Notes: generated by a model not told the origin, from the sequence alone. A stretch of DNA of 11,305 nucleotides from Sphingobacteriales bacterium (GCA_947472965.1 CANJEF010000010.1:1-11305), one strand, 5' to 3'. Shown: positions 1-7,543, counted from the stretch's first letter. Numbers and translations: made by a program.

Positions 1-499
1 AGCAATGATTGGGGCTCCATTGAAAAATGCGCTTTCAGAGGCAGGTCCATGGGGTATGTATATGTATATGCAAGGAGAAACCGTTCCTAAATACAACAAC
101 AGAGTATACCTGAGTAAAACTGAAAAAGACCAATGGGGAATACCATTGCTCGTAACAGATGTTTCATACGACAACAACGATGAATTGTTGCTAAATGATT
201 TTCTTGTACAGGGTTCGGAAATGTTGGAGACGGCCGGTGTTAAAAATATTCAGACCCACGATAACAAATGGGCTCCTGGAAGAGACATTCATGAAATGGG
301 AGGGTGCCGTATGGGTAAAGATCCTGAAACATCCATGTTGAACAAATGGAACCAATTACACCATTGTGAAAATGTATTTGTCACAGATGGTGCGTGTATG
401 ACAAGTACCGCAAATCAAAGTCCTTCTATTTTATACATGGCACTTACAGCGCGTGCTGCAAACTATGCAGTTGAATCATTGAAAAAAAATATACTTTAA
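1..499 (+). CDS. GMC-family FAD-dependent oxidoreductase, C-terminal fragment (5' end outside window)
   Basis: The reading frame is open from the left edge, so this is the last ~165 residues of a longer protein; the ATG at position 5 is internal. The fragment matches the C-terminal substrate/FAD domain of glucose-methanol-choline oxidoreductases. It has HEMGGCRMG at about residues 96-104 (counted from the ATG at 5), then NVFVTDGA at 123-130, NQSPS at 137-141, and the closing MALTARAA helix. In the family, the His of the first motif and the His/Asn of the NQSPS region lie at the active site beside the flavin and take a proton from the alcohol substrate. The form resembles the Bacteroidota GMC proteins often annotated as gluconate-dehydrogenase-like, but the substrate cannot be told from this piece. 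The FAD-binding N-terminus is outside the window. It converges on the amidase gene. I am confident of the family and not of the substrate. Confidence 0.88.
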   Translation, partial: AMIGAPLKNALSEAGPWGMYMYMQGETVPKYNNRVYLSKTEKDQWGIPLLVTDVSYDNNDELLLNDFLVQGSEMLETAGVKNIQTHDNKWAPGRDIHEMGGCRMGKDPETSMLNKWNQLHHCENVFVTDGACMTSTANQSPSILYMALTARAANYAVESLKKNIL

Positions 500-500
500 T

Positions 501-521
501 CAAGAAAAATATCTTGCTTTT
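501..521 (+). terminator. Weak hairpin plus T-run after the GMC oxidoreductase gene
   Basis: CAAGA (501-505) pairs with TCTTG (512-516) across a six-base loop, one base past the stop codon, followed by CTTTT. The stem is only five pairs and the T-run is short, so this is a marginal intrinsic terminator for the plus-strand gene. It overlaps the end of the convergent amidase gene. Confidence 0.25.
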
Positions 522-1326
522 AATCTGTGATTAAAAAATGATCTGCATCCCTCCAAAAAGGAAGTTTATTTCGCACATCTTCAAGTATTGCTTTATCGAT
601 AATCACCGTATTTACATCTTCTGCATTTTCTTTTTGATATAATACCTTTCCAAGTGGATCAATGATCATTGAATCCCCTGAATGGAATAGATCATTTCCA
701 TCATTGCCTACCCTGTTTACACCTACAACATAACACTGATTCTCGATGGCTCGCGCCGACAAAAGCGTTTTCCATGCATGGCTTCTTTTTTCTGGCCAAT
801 TGGCAACACATACCAACACATCAAACTCTGGAGCAGGCTCCTGGTCTGGATCCGAGTGAATAACTTGTCGTGTCCAAACCGGAAACCGCAGATCATAACA
901 AATGCAGAGATTTACTCTCCATCCTCCAACTGAAGCAATAAGCCTTTTTGTTCCTGGGGTATAATGTTCATCTTCTCCGGCAAGAGAAAAACAATGACGT
1001 TTGTCGTATTGGCCAAATTCTCCATTGGGCAACATCCATATCAACCTGTTGAAATAATGCCCATCTTCTTCTATGATCAGGCTGCCCGTGAGTACAATTC
1101 CTTTTTGCTTCGAAATTTTTTTCATCCACTGAATGGTGGGGCCATCCATTTTTTCAGCCAATAACTCCGGCTTCATGCTAAAACCAGTTGTGAACATTTC
1201 GGGCAAAACAACAATGTTTGTTTTTTCTTGTATCTGAAAAATTTTTTCTTCAAACATCGTAAGGTTCGCTTCCTTGTTTTCCCAATAAAGGCTTGACTGA
1301 ATGGTTGTAATTGAAAGAAATTGCAT
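520..1326 (-). CDS. YafV-like omega-amidase, nitrilase (carbon-nitrogen hydrolase) superfamily
   Basis: This 268-residue cytosolic enzyme has the nitrilase catalytic triad in the right order: Glu43 in VLPEMFTTGFS, Lys109 in QYDKRH, and Cys143 in CICYDLRFP. The motifs VANWPEKR (~174-181) and LLSARAIENQCYVVGVNR (~188-205) are characteristic of the YafV/Nit2 omega-amidase branch, which hydrolyses alpha-ketoglutaramate or alpha-ketosuccinamate to the keto acid and ammonia as a metabolite-repair step for glutamine transaminases. E. coli YafV is 256 residues; the small excess here falls near residues 155-167, a Pro/Asp/Glu-rich stretch just after the catalytic Cys loop. The ATG start gives the usual beta-strand opening. 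It lies 113 bases downstream of recX on the same strand, so it probably has its own promoter; I found no clean consensus there. Family is confident; the exact amide substrate is inferred. Confidence 0.88.
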   Translation of the reverse strand: MQFLSITTIQSSLYWENKEANLTMFEEKIFQIQEKTNIVVLPEMFTTGFSMKPELLAEKMDGPTIQWMKKISKQKGIVLTGSLIIEEDGHYFNRLIWMLPNGEFGQYDKRHCFSLAGEDEHYTPGTKRLIASVGGWRVNLCICYDLRFPVWTRQVIHSDPDQEPAPEFDVLVCVANWPEKRSHAWKTLLSARAIENQCYVVGVNRVGNDGNDLFHSGDSMIIDPLGKVLYQKENAEDVNTVIIDKAILEDVRNKLPFWRDADHFLITD

Positions 1327-1439
1327 AATTAAAAATACTATTTAGCTATCATACTTCTGTGGCGTCCACTAAAAAAAACATAAGTCAAGTGAGTGCCCTG
1401 AAAAATACTTTTTTTTATGATGCTGAAAATATTTGTGAA

Positions 1440-1952
1440 TCAAAGCCGGTCTTCTAAAAAACGCTTCATCACGATGTTAACTGGCGTGCTTTCAAACCCC
1501 CGTTGGAAAAGATATGCTCTTGTTTTTGCCTGCTTATCATATTCACTTGAAGTATCAGGCTTTATGGAATTCCATTTTTTTTCAATGATATAAAGGATTG
1601 TTTTTTCATATTCAACTTGATCAATTTCTTCCCTAAGCGCTTTTTTTATATTGGCGTCCGACACCTGCTTTTTTTTCAGCTCAATTTCAATTTTTTTTCT
1701 TCCCCATTTTTTTATCCTGAACTTGCCTCCTACAAATGCGGCGGCAAACCGTTCCTCATTTAAAAAACCCTCCTCAATCAACTTCGAAACAAGCGCATCA
1801 ATTTCAGACCAGGCGATTCCAAACCCCCTCGTTTTCATTTTGACCTCCTGATGCGTTCTCTCCTGAAAAGCACAGTAGTGGCGAAGCTTTACATAGGCTT
1901 GTTCAACAGTTAACGATCGGTATTGTCTGCTCATTTCATCCATCATCGGCAA
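1440..1952 (-). CDS. recX: Regulatory protein RecX
   Basis: This 170-residue protein is close to the length of E. coli RecX (166). It shows the family's repeated three-helix bundles: YCAFQERTHQEV at ~26-37, then IDALVSKLIEEGFLNEERFAAAFVGGKFRIKKWGRKKI at ~51-88 with the hallmark GFL(N/D)(D/E)xRFA and KWGxxKI signatures. RecX binds RecA filaments and inhibits or remodels them, limiting recombination and SOS-type activity. recA itself is not in the window. Start choice is uncertain because Met1, Met3, Met4 and Met7 are all in frame; conserved sequence begins around residue 14, so any is possible. The gene is divergent from dnaN across a 134-base spacer. The coding region holds several A7-A8 tracts (seen as T-runs at 1641-1713 on the given strand) that encode its lysine-rich middle. 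Confidence 0.9.
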   Translation of the reverse strand: MPMMDEMSRQYRSLTVEQAYVKLRHYCAFQERTHQEVKMKTRGFGIAWSEIDALVSKLIEEGFLNEERFAAAFVGGKFRIKKWGRKKIEIELKKKQVSDANIKKALREEIDQVEYEKTILYIIEKKWNSIKPDTSSEYDKQAKTRAYLFQRGFESTPVNIVMKRFLEDRL

Positions 1953-2055
1953 ATTACTGATTAACCAATGTTCTTCGGTTGGTTTTCAACATATTTGAGT
2001 GGTATTTGACCCAAAATGTCAAAAAAATGAATCAGTTAAATCGGCGACTTGAGGT

Positions 2056-2063
2056 TATATTTG
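2056..2063 (+). promoter_or_regulatory. Putative -7 box of the dnaN promoter
   Basis: TATATTTG is an exact match to the Bacteroidota primary-sigma -7 element TAnnTTTG. It would start transcription about 16-18 bases before the dnaN ATG at 2087. I see no TTG/TTTG at the expected -33 distance, so the call rests on one box only. Confidence 0.35.
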
Positions 2064-2086
2064 CTTACACACAAATACCAAAGATT

Positions 2087-3199
2087 ATGAAATTTATTGT
2101 TTCCTCTTCCGCCTTATTGAAACAGCTTCAACAGATCAATGGTGTAATTGGGTCCAATAATGTGCTGCCCATTCTTGAAGATTTTCTTTTCCAAATTGAA
2201 AAAAACAAGCTTACGGTAATTGCAACAGATCTTGAAACGGTGATGAAAATTCATCTGGAAATTGAAGCCAAAGAAAGTGGACGGGTTTGCATACCTGCGA
2301 AAATATTGATGGATTCTCTAAAAAATCTTCCGAACCAGCCACTTACGTTTGATATCGACAAGAGCTTTGGCATAGAAATTACCAGCGACAATGGAAAGTA
2401 TAAGATAATGGGGGAGAATCCGGACAATTTTCCAAAGGAGCCCCCAGCAGATGAGGCCTCTTCTTTCAAAATGTCTAGCCATCAACTTCTTACTGCAATA
2501 AACAAAACTATCTTAGCCGTTAGCAACGATGATCTTCGACCTGCTATGACAGGCGTGTTTTTTGAACTTGATAAGAAGAGTCTCACAACTGTTTCAACAG
2601 ATGCCCATCGGTTGGTTCGTTATAAAATGAAAGACGTCACTTGCCCCAAGGCAGATTCTTTTATAGTTCCGAAAAAACCATTAAACCTTTTAAAATCAGC
2701 GCTTCCCGACAACGAAGACGAGATCAACGTATCATATAATAACAACCATATGTTTGTGAACCATGATTCGGTTCAACTGACTTGTCGCCTACTCGATGCG
2801 CGCTTTCCCGACTACAAGGTTGTAATTCCTGCGGAGAACCCTTATCAAATGACGATCAATAGACAGGATTTCCAGTCTGCACTTAGAAGGATTAGTATAT
2901 TTAGCAACAAGAGCACAAACTTAGTCACTCTAACTATTTCTGGAAACGAGTTACAACTTACGGCACAAGACATCGATTTCAGCCAAGAGGGAAACGAAAG
3001 AATGTCTTGTCAATATGAAGGTGAGGATATTACCATTTCTTTCAACGCAAGATTTATTATAGAAATGTTATCAAGCACAACAAGCGAAGAAGTTAGACTG
3101 GAGCTTTCAACACCCACCAAAGCGGGTTTAATCAAACCCGTTGAGCAGGATGAAAACGAAGAGTTGCTAATGCTAGCAATGCCATTGATGTCAAATTAA
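2087..3199 (+). CDS. dnaN: DNA polymerase III beta subunit (sliding clamp)
   Basis: This is the 370-residue ring-forming processivity clamp that tethers the replicative polymerase to DNA. It has the three-fold clamp domains: N-terminal MKFIVSSSALLKQLQ and NVLPILEDFLF, the central TDAHRL at ~171-176, RFPDY at ~239-243, FNARFIIEML at ~319-328, and the C-terminal MLAMPLM, which lines the protein-binding cleft. I chose the ATG at 2087 because it gives the standard family N-terminus (MKF.V....L) and because a TATATTTG box lies just upstream. The frame stays open to a TTG at 1979, but the extra 36 residues do not resemble the family. dnaA and recF are not adjacent, as is common in Bacteroidota. It leads a tight run with the next two genes (gaps of 10 and 2 bases), suggesting cotranscription of clamp, membrane hydroxylase and kdsB. 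Confidence 0.95.
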   Translation: MKFIVSSSALLKQLQQINGVIGSNNVLPILEDFLFQIEKNKLTVIATDLETVMKIHLEIEAKESGRVCIPAKILMDSLKNLPNQPLTFDIDKSFGIEITSDNGKYKIMGENPDNFPKEPPADEASSFKMSSHQLLTAINKTILAVSNDDLRPAMTGVFFELDKKSLTTVSTDAHRLVRYKMKDVTCPKADSFIVPKKPLNLLKSALPDNEDEINVSYNNNHMFVNHDSVQLTCRLLDARFPDYKVVIPAENPYQMTINRQDFQSALRRISIFSNKSTNLVTLTISGNELQLTAQDIDFSQEGNERMSCQYEGEDITISFNARFIIEMLSSTTSEEVRLELSTPTKAGLIKPVEQDENEELLMLAMPLMSN

Positions 3200-3209
3200 A
3201 AAATATTAT

Positions 3210-4031
3210 ATGGAAAGTATCATTTCCTATTTCAGCGATCTTGAAAAACGGCCCCTCGAAAGAGCGGGCTTTTTTATAGCTGGAATGGTGCTTCTTTGGG
3301 TGATAGAAAACGCGGCACCACTGCTTAACATGAATTATAAAAAATCAAAGGGGAAACATGCTGCAGTAAACATATCGTTCACCGCAATCCATTTTGTTGT
3401 ACATACACTTCTTGCAGGGGGAATTATTTTTATTGCCAATTGGACTGAAAAAAATAATTTCGGGTTAATTCATCTTGGTACGCTTTCGCCACTTGTTGTT
3501 ATTCTTATTACCTGTCTGGTGCTTGATTTTTTTGCGGGTTGGCTTTGCCATTTCGTTGAACACCACGTGCCGCTTTTCTGGCGCTTTCATATTATTCATC
3601 ATGCAGATAACAATGTTGATGTTACAACGGGCCTTAGGCATCATCCGCTTGAATCCGTGTGGCGTGGTGTATTTTTTTACATTGGTATTTTTGCATCGGG
3701 GGCTCCGATGTATGCCGTGTTGTTGTACCAAACGTTATTGGTTTTTATTACGGGCTTCACACACGCAAATGTTAGTCTACCCGTTTGGATCGATAAAGCG
3801 TTGAGTTGGATACTCGTGTCTCCCAACATGCACAAGGTTCACCACCACTGGAAACAACCCTATACCGATAGCAACTATGGCGCTGTTTTTTCAATATGGG
3901 ACAGGCTACTAGGGACTTTTATGAAATTGAATCCAAATAAAATTCAATATGGCTTGGATAGATATTACCCAAATGAAAAAGATGAAGATTTTATTTCTTT
4001 GATGAAACGGCCTTTTGAAAAACTAAAATAG
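3210..4031 (+). CDS. Sterol desaturase / fatty acid hydroxylase family membrane protein
   Basis: This 273-residue integral membrane protein carries the His-cluster signature of the ERG3/fatty acid hydroxylase superfamily, whose histidines bind two irons for O2-dependent hydroxylation or desaturation of a lipid. The clusters are HFVEHH (114-119), HIIHH (127-131), LRHH (~143-145), His185, and HKVHHH (208-213). Hydrophobic segments lie at roughly 20-38, 52-76, 92-112, 150-183 and about 195-205. The SPNMHKVHHHW and SNYGAVFSIWDRLLGTF motifs are typical of the bacterial branch. The substrate is unknown; Bacteroidota homologues could act on fatty acyl chains, sphingolipids or carotenoids. It starts 10 bases after dnaN and ends 2 bases before kdsB, so it is probably the middle gene of an operon, beside an LPS precursor gene, which fits an envelope role. 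Confidence 0.87.
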   Translation: MESIISYFSDLEKRPLERAGFFIAGMVLLWVIENAAPLLNMNYKKSKGKHAAVNISFTAIHFVVHTLLAGGIIFIANWTEKNNFGLIHLGTLSPLVVILITCLVLDFFAGWLCHFVEHHVPLFWRFHIIHHADNNVDVTTGLRHHPLESVWRGVFFYIGIFASGAPMYAVLLYQTLLVFITGFTHANVSLPVWIDKALSWILVSPNMHKVHHHWKQPYTDSNYGAVFSIWDRLLGTFMKLNPNKIQYGLDRYYPNEKDEDFISLMKRPFEKLK

Positions 4032-4033
4032 CA

Positions 4034-4759
4034 TTGAGAACAATTGCATTTATACCCGCGCGTTATGCTGCAAGCCGCCTTCCTGGAAAACTACTAAAAA
4101 CAATCGGTGGTAAAACAATTATAAGAATGGTGTATGAAAACGCTGTCCTTACGAAACTTTTTGATGAGGTGGTTGTGGTAACAGATAGTGAACTTATTTT
4201 TAATGAGATTAGATCCAACGGCGGAATGGTAAAAATGAGCACGGGTGAACACAATAGTGGAAGCGATAGGATTGCCGAAGTTGCCGCTAATATGGATGTA
4301 GATGTGATTGTGAATATACAAGGAGATGAGCCTTTTATTGAAAAAGAACCACTGGCTTTATTGGTTGAATCCTTTAATGATAAAAACGTATTGGTTGCAT
4401 CACTGATGAAAAAGATCCACGAAGAAGAAGAAATAAAAAACCCAAATATTGTTAAGGTTGTTTGCAATAATAAAAATGAAGCGCTTTATTTCAGCCGATC
4501 GCCGATTCCTTTTTTCAGAAACACATCATCGCTTTTACCTGTTTATAAACATATTGGAGTGTATGCATTTAGAAAAGAGGCCCTGCTTCAATTCACACAG
4601 TGGAATACCGGGAAAATAGAAAGCACTGAAATGCTTGAACAATTGCGATACCTGGAAAATGGTGTTGCCATTAAAATGATTGAAACAGAAAGCACGAGCA
4701 TTGGGATTGATACACAAGAAGACCTTGATCTTGCCAGAAGGGTTTATGAAACCAGATAA
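4034..4759 (+). CDS. kdsB: 3-deoxy-manno-octulosonate cytidylyltransferase (CMP-Kdo synthetase)
   Basis: This 241-residue cytosolic enzyme (E. coli KdsB is 248) activates Kdo with CTP to CMP-Kdo, the donor for the inner core of lipopolysaccharide. Visible motifs are IPARYAASRLPGKLL (7-21, CTP/phosphate loop), NIQGDEPFIEKEPL (94-107, metal-binding Asp), YFSRSPIPF (152-160), HIGVYAFRKEAL (173-184), ESTEMLEQLRYLENG (196-210) and GIDTQEDL (224-231). The start is a TTG at 4034: it gives exactly the family N-terminus (M.(T/K)IA.IPARYA). No ATG or GTG lies suitably placed upstream in frame, the two codons before being ATA and GCA. It follows the stop of the membrane hydroxylase gene by 2 bases, so translation is probably coupled. 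It shows that the host makes Kdo-containing LPS. Confidence 0.95.
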   Translation: MRTIAFIPARYAASRLPGKLLKTIGGKTIIRMVYENAVLTKLFDEVVVVTDSELIFNEIRSNGGMVKMSTGEHNSGSDRIAEVAANMDVDVIVNIQGDEPFIEKEPLALLVESFNDKNVLVASLMKKIHEEEEIKNPNIVKVVCNNKNEALYFSRSPIPFFRNTSSLLPVYKHIGVYAFRKEALLQFTQWNTGKIESTEMLEQLRYLENGVAIKMIETESTSIGIDTQEDLDLARRVYETR

Positions 4760-4788
4760 TTCAATTTTTCAAATACTGAGATATTTAC

Positions 4789-4811
4789 ATTCTTCTTAAA
4801 AGAATATTTTT
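4789..4811 (+). terminator. AT-rich hairpin plus T-tract between convergent kdsB and DUF2480
   Basis: ATTCTT (4789-4794) pairs with AAGAAT (4800-4805) around a five-base loop, followed by a T-rich tract that begins at 4806 and runs into the end of the convergent gene. Placement about 30 bases after the kdsB stop suits a weak intrinsic terminator; the stem has only two G-C pairs. Confidence 0.35.
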
Positions 4812-5315
4812 CTATTTTTTCTTGTAAACAGGAACAGTACTACAGGGTTCACCATACATAAGTGATTTTACAACGGGAATCAATTTCTTAGAAATTTCAA
4901 CATATGCATACTCGGCTATTTGTTCGTCCCCACAACCCTTTACAACAACCCGTTTGTCTGCATATTGACTTTCATCAAGTTTCTGTATATTATTAATAAT
5001 CGCTGTTTTTTGTAACTCGGCTGGAATCCCAACCTGTATATCAGAGGAAACGCCACTCAACTTAGAAACAACCAACATATAGGCCCACATGGGTATGATT
5101 GCTTCTACAGAACACGTAATTGCTACGCGCTTTTCTTTATATTGGCTCCAATCATGTAGATCAAGCATGGCCCTAAAATCCTTCTCCTTCAATATTAATT
5201 CCATAAAAAGGAAGTCCTTGATATCAAAAACAATAAGTTCGGCTTTAGGTAAGAAGTCTTCCAGGTTAATTGTTATTAATCCACTCTCGGCAACCCTGTT
5301 TCTTAATTCGTCCAT
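4812..5315 (-). CDS. DUF2480 family protein
   Basis: I recognise this 167-residue protein as DUF2480, a family of unknown function I know from Bacteroidota. Typical stretches are ESGLITINLEDF (10-21), FDIKDFLFMELILKEKDFR (30-48), LHDWSQYK (53-60), ITCSVEAIIPMWAYMLV (66-82), VVKGCGD (124-130) and the C-terminal SLMYGEPCSTVPVYK (151-165). Cys68, Cys128 and Cys158, with His54, sit in the most conserved segments, so a metal-binding or thiol-based role is possible, but that is inference. There is no signal peptide or membrane segment, so it is probably cytosolic. It lies 81 bases downstream of the PpiD-like gene on the same strand, with a strong hairpin between them, and converges on kdsB. Function unknown. 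Confidence 0.85.
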   Translation of the reverse strand: MDELRNRVAESGLITINLEDFLPKAELIVFDIKDFLFMELILKEKDFRAMLDLHDWSQYKEKRVAITCSVEAIIPMWAYMLVVSKLSGVSSDIQVGIPAELQKTAIINNIQKLDESQYADKRVVVKGCGDEQIAEYAYVEISKKLIPVVKSLMYGEPCSTVPVYKKK

Positions 5316-5339
5316 TTTATGTGTTCTTTATTAAATACA

Positions 5340-5364
5340 TCAGCCACCCTTTTGAGGTGGCTGA
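5340..5364 (-). terminator. GC-rich 9-bp hairpin between the PpiD-like gene and DUF2480
   Basis: TCAGCCACC (5340-5348) and GGTGGCTGA (5356-5364) form a perfect 9-pair stem with a 7-base loop. On the minus strand it lies 32 bases after the PpiD-like stop and 24 bases before the DUF2480 ATG. It is followed by UGUAUUUAAU, only a broken U-tract. It could be a terminator of the first gene, a partial terminator/processing site, or a leader hairpin of DUF2480. The stem is certain; the role is not. Confidence 0.4.
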
Positions 5365-5396
5365 GCAGTTGTTTTCTCATGTGTATTCAGTCTTTT

Positions 5397-7520
5397 TTAG
5401 TAACCAGCAGCCCTGCGATTGTCAACAATTTTTGCCGACTTTTTAAGTGACTCAAGGGTACTATACGAAGCAAATTGCTTAATCTGCGATTCCATGCTGG
5501 TTTTTTGACCCTGCAAATCTACAGAGGCGCTCGGAAGCGTTCCAGCTCCATTTACCTTGATGTAAAAAACACCGTTTTGGCCATCAATTGCTTCTGAAGT
5601 AGAAGACAAATTCTTTTTGCTAAACGCTGCACCAATCACACGGCTTTCAGTTCCAAGGTTTTGTACGAAGGGTTGGTTAAATCTTACGCTATCCGCAGTG
5701 CCGGAAGTTCCTCCAAACATTGCAGCAAGTTTTGAAAGATCTTTTTCACTCCCCGCTTTCTTCGCAACAAATTCAGCTTTTTTCCTGTTTTTTAAGATTG
5801 GTTCAACAAGCACCCTTGCTACAGAAGCAGGTTGAACACCCTCTTTAAATTCATTGGTTATTACAGCAACCACATAACGGTCTTTTAGGTCAAAGGGTTC
5901 TGAAACTGCCCCAACCTTATTTTCAAACATCCACTTTACAATGGCCCTTGAACTCAATGAGCCTGCTCCAAAATCCATTTCTTTTATATTTTCTGCATTC
6001 TCCTTGTTCAAGTTCTTCTTAGCGGCTGTTGCTAAAAAAGATTTAATATCCTTGCTTGTACTTACAAACTGGATAGCTGCATTTGATGCAGTGGCATCTG
6101 TTTCTTGACTCGCTTCAATTCGTTTTGATAAATAAGCAACCTTATATGCTGGCTCGAAACTCTTTTGATTCAACACTTCAATTACATGATAACCAAATGA
6201 TGTTTTTACCACTTCCATGGTTCCTTTCGGCCTATCAAAAACAAAATCACTAAAATCCTTATCAAGGTTTACATCTAATGAAGTAAAATCATATTCCCCA
6301 CCCTTTGCCTTGCTTCCACCATCGTCACTAAAACTAGCAGCAAGAGCACCAAAATCACCCCCAGATTTAATTACATAATAAATACTATCGGCCCTTTTTT
6401 TAGCTATGCTGTCTGGTCTTATCGGCGTTCCATTCTGTGGGTTTACGGTACCGATTAAGATGTGTCTAACATTAACTGAATCTGGTCTGATTTTTGAACT
6501 TATTTTTTTTGCTAAAACTAGACTACCCGCATCTTCATAAGGACCAACAACAGCTCCTACTGGCATATTAATAATGCTATCTTTTGCACTCATTTGTAAT
6601 TTTGACTTCATTGCATACCCATCGAAATATGGGATCGCGGTATTGTTTCTTGTTACAAATGCAGCTGGATCTTCTGATAAAAAGTATTCGTTTTTTAATG
6701 CGTTTAATTGATTTAACACTTTCGTTGTATCTGCTGAAGAAGGAACAGCACTAAATGTTACAAAAGCGATCCCTTTAACGTGCTCTTGCTTAAAATCATC
6801 CTTATGTTTGTTAACATATTCTTCAATCTCTTGATCGGTAACTTTAATTGATGAATCAGAAATCATTGCATAAGGAACACCCACATAAGAGAATGAAGCA
6901 AATCCTGAATTGTCAGAAACCGCTTTATCTAACATCCAATTAGGTACATAAGACCCTTGTGAAAAGAAAGAAATATATTTTTCAGTAAGAAGCCTAATTT
7001 CTGTTGGTTTAATAAGTTGATCAATTACCATTTGAACCTCATCAGCCTTATTGCTTTGCTTAACTCCATTCATCCATGCTTTAGCAGCAGCTAAATCAAA
7101 TTGGCCTGTATTCTTATCTGTAAATTGTTGCTTGAATTCTTGTGGAGCATCTTCTGAAAACAACAATGAGCCAATTTCTTTTGATGTTATTTTAATACCA
7201 AGTTTATCAGCTTGGTTTTTTAGTAATACTTCTTGGATATCTGAATTCCAAATGGTCTCGATGATATTTTGTGTCATCATCTCGTTTGTTTGCATACCCT
7301 GAGAACGATAATTTTGCTCAATTTGATTAACACGCTGGCTAAACTCAACCAGGTCTACCGTCTTTCCATCAATAGATCCCACAGATGTTTCTTGTGAACT
7401 AAACAAACTTCCACCTTTTCCGATGAAAGCATCTTGTACAAGGAATCCGATCAAACTAATTGATATTAAACCTGTTAACAAAACGGCTGCTCTATCTCTT
7501 ATTTGCTGTATAATTGACAT
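5397..7520 (-). CDS. PpiD-like peptidylprolyl isomerase/foldase (SurA N-terminal domain, membrane anchored)
   Basis: The 707-residue protein has the PpiD layout. A short cytoplasmic N-terminus (IIQQIRDRAA) precedes one membrane segment at about 12-29. A long SurA-like chaperone region follows (~45-240, including GSIDGKTVDLVEF and the helix-rich part). A parvulin-type rotamase domain lies at ~347-452 (VRHILIG, GGDFGALAASFSDDGGSKAKGGEYDF, SFGYHVIEVL). A C-terminal region of about 250 residues closes it. E. coli PpiD is 623 residues; Bacteroidota versions are longer. It should sit in the inner membrane facing the periplasm and assist folding of exported and outer-membrane proteins. PpiD's own parvulin domain in E. 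coli is reported to have little isomerase activity, so chaperone function may dominate. A consensus promoter lies 24-54 bases upstream. DUF2480 follows it after a hairpin. Confidence 0.9.
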   Translation of the reverse strand: MSIIQQIRDRAAVLLTGLISISLIGFLVQDAFIGKGGSLFSSQETSVGSIDGKTVDLVEFSQRVNQIEQNYRSQGMQTNEMMTQNIIETIWNSDIQEVLLKNQADKLGIKITSKEIGSLLFSEDAPQEFKQQFTDKNTGQFDLAAAKAWMNGVKQSNKADEVQMVIDQLIKPTEIRLLTEKYISFFSQGSYVPNWMLDKAVSDNSGFASFSYVGVPYAMISDSSIKVTDQEIEEYVNKHKDDFKQEHVKGIAFVTFSAVPSSADTTKVLNQLNALKNEYFLSEDPAAFVTRNNTAIPYFDGYAMKSKLQMSAKDSIINMPVGAVVGPYEDAGSLVLAKKISSKIRPDSVNVRHILIGTVNPQNGTPIRPDSIAKKRADSIYYVIKSGGDFGALAASFSDDGGSKAKGGEYDFTSLDVNLDKDFSDFVFDRPKGTMEVVKTSFGYHVIEVLNQKSFEPAYKVAYLSKRIEASQETDATASNAAIQFVSTSKDIKSFLATAAKKNLNKENAENIKEMDFGAGSLSSRAIVKWMFENKVGAVSEPFDLKDRYVVAVITNEFKEGVQPASVARVLVEPILKNRKKAEFVAKKAGSEKDLSKLAAMFGGTSGTADSVRFNQPFVQNLGTESRVIGAAFSKKNLSSTSEAIDGQNGVFYIKVNGAGTLPSASVDLQGQKTSMESQIKQFASYSTLESLKKSAKIVDNRRAAGY

Positions 7521-7543
7521 AATAATAATTTATAAATAGGGGG

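Noticed and set aside
669..1164. Two plus-strand frames of about 65 codons opposite the amidase gene
   Set aside because: They are antisense to conserved amidase sequence with no start-site signals of their own.
1979..2086. N-terminal extension of dnaN from a TTG at 1979
   Set aside because: The 36 extra residues do not match any clamp N-terminus, and the ATG at 2087 gives the standard one; the stretch more likely holds the dnaN/recX promoters.
3475..3804. 109-codon plus-strand frame inside the sterol desaturase-family gene, and an 88-codon minus-strand frame at 3465-3731
   Set aside because: Both overlap the His-rich coding region in other frames and lose all of its motifs; neither resembles a protein family.
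4063..4467. 134-codon open frame on the minus strand opposite kdsB
   Set aside because: Lies wholly opposite a clearly conserved gene and its Ser/Thr/Phe/Ile-rich translation has no family features; it is a shadow of kdsB.
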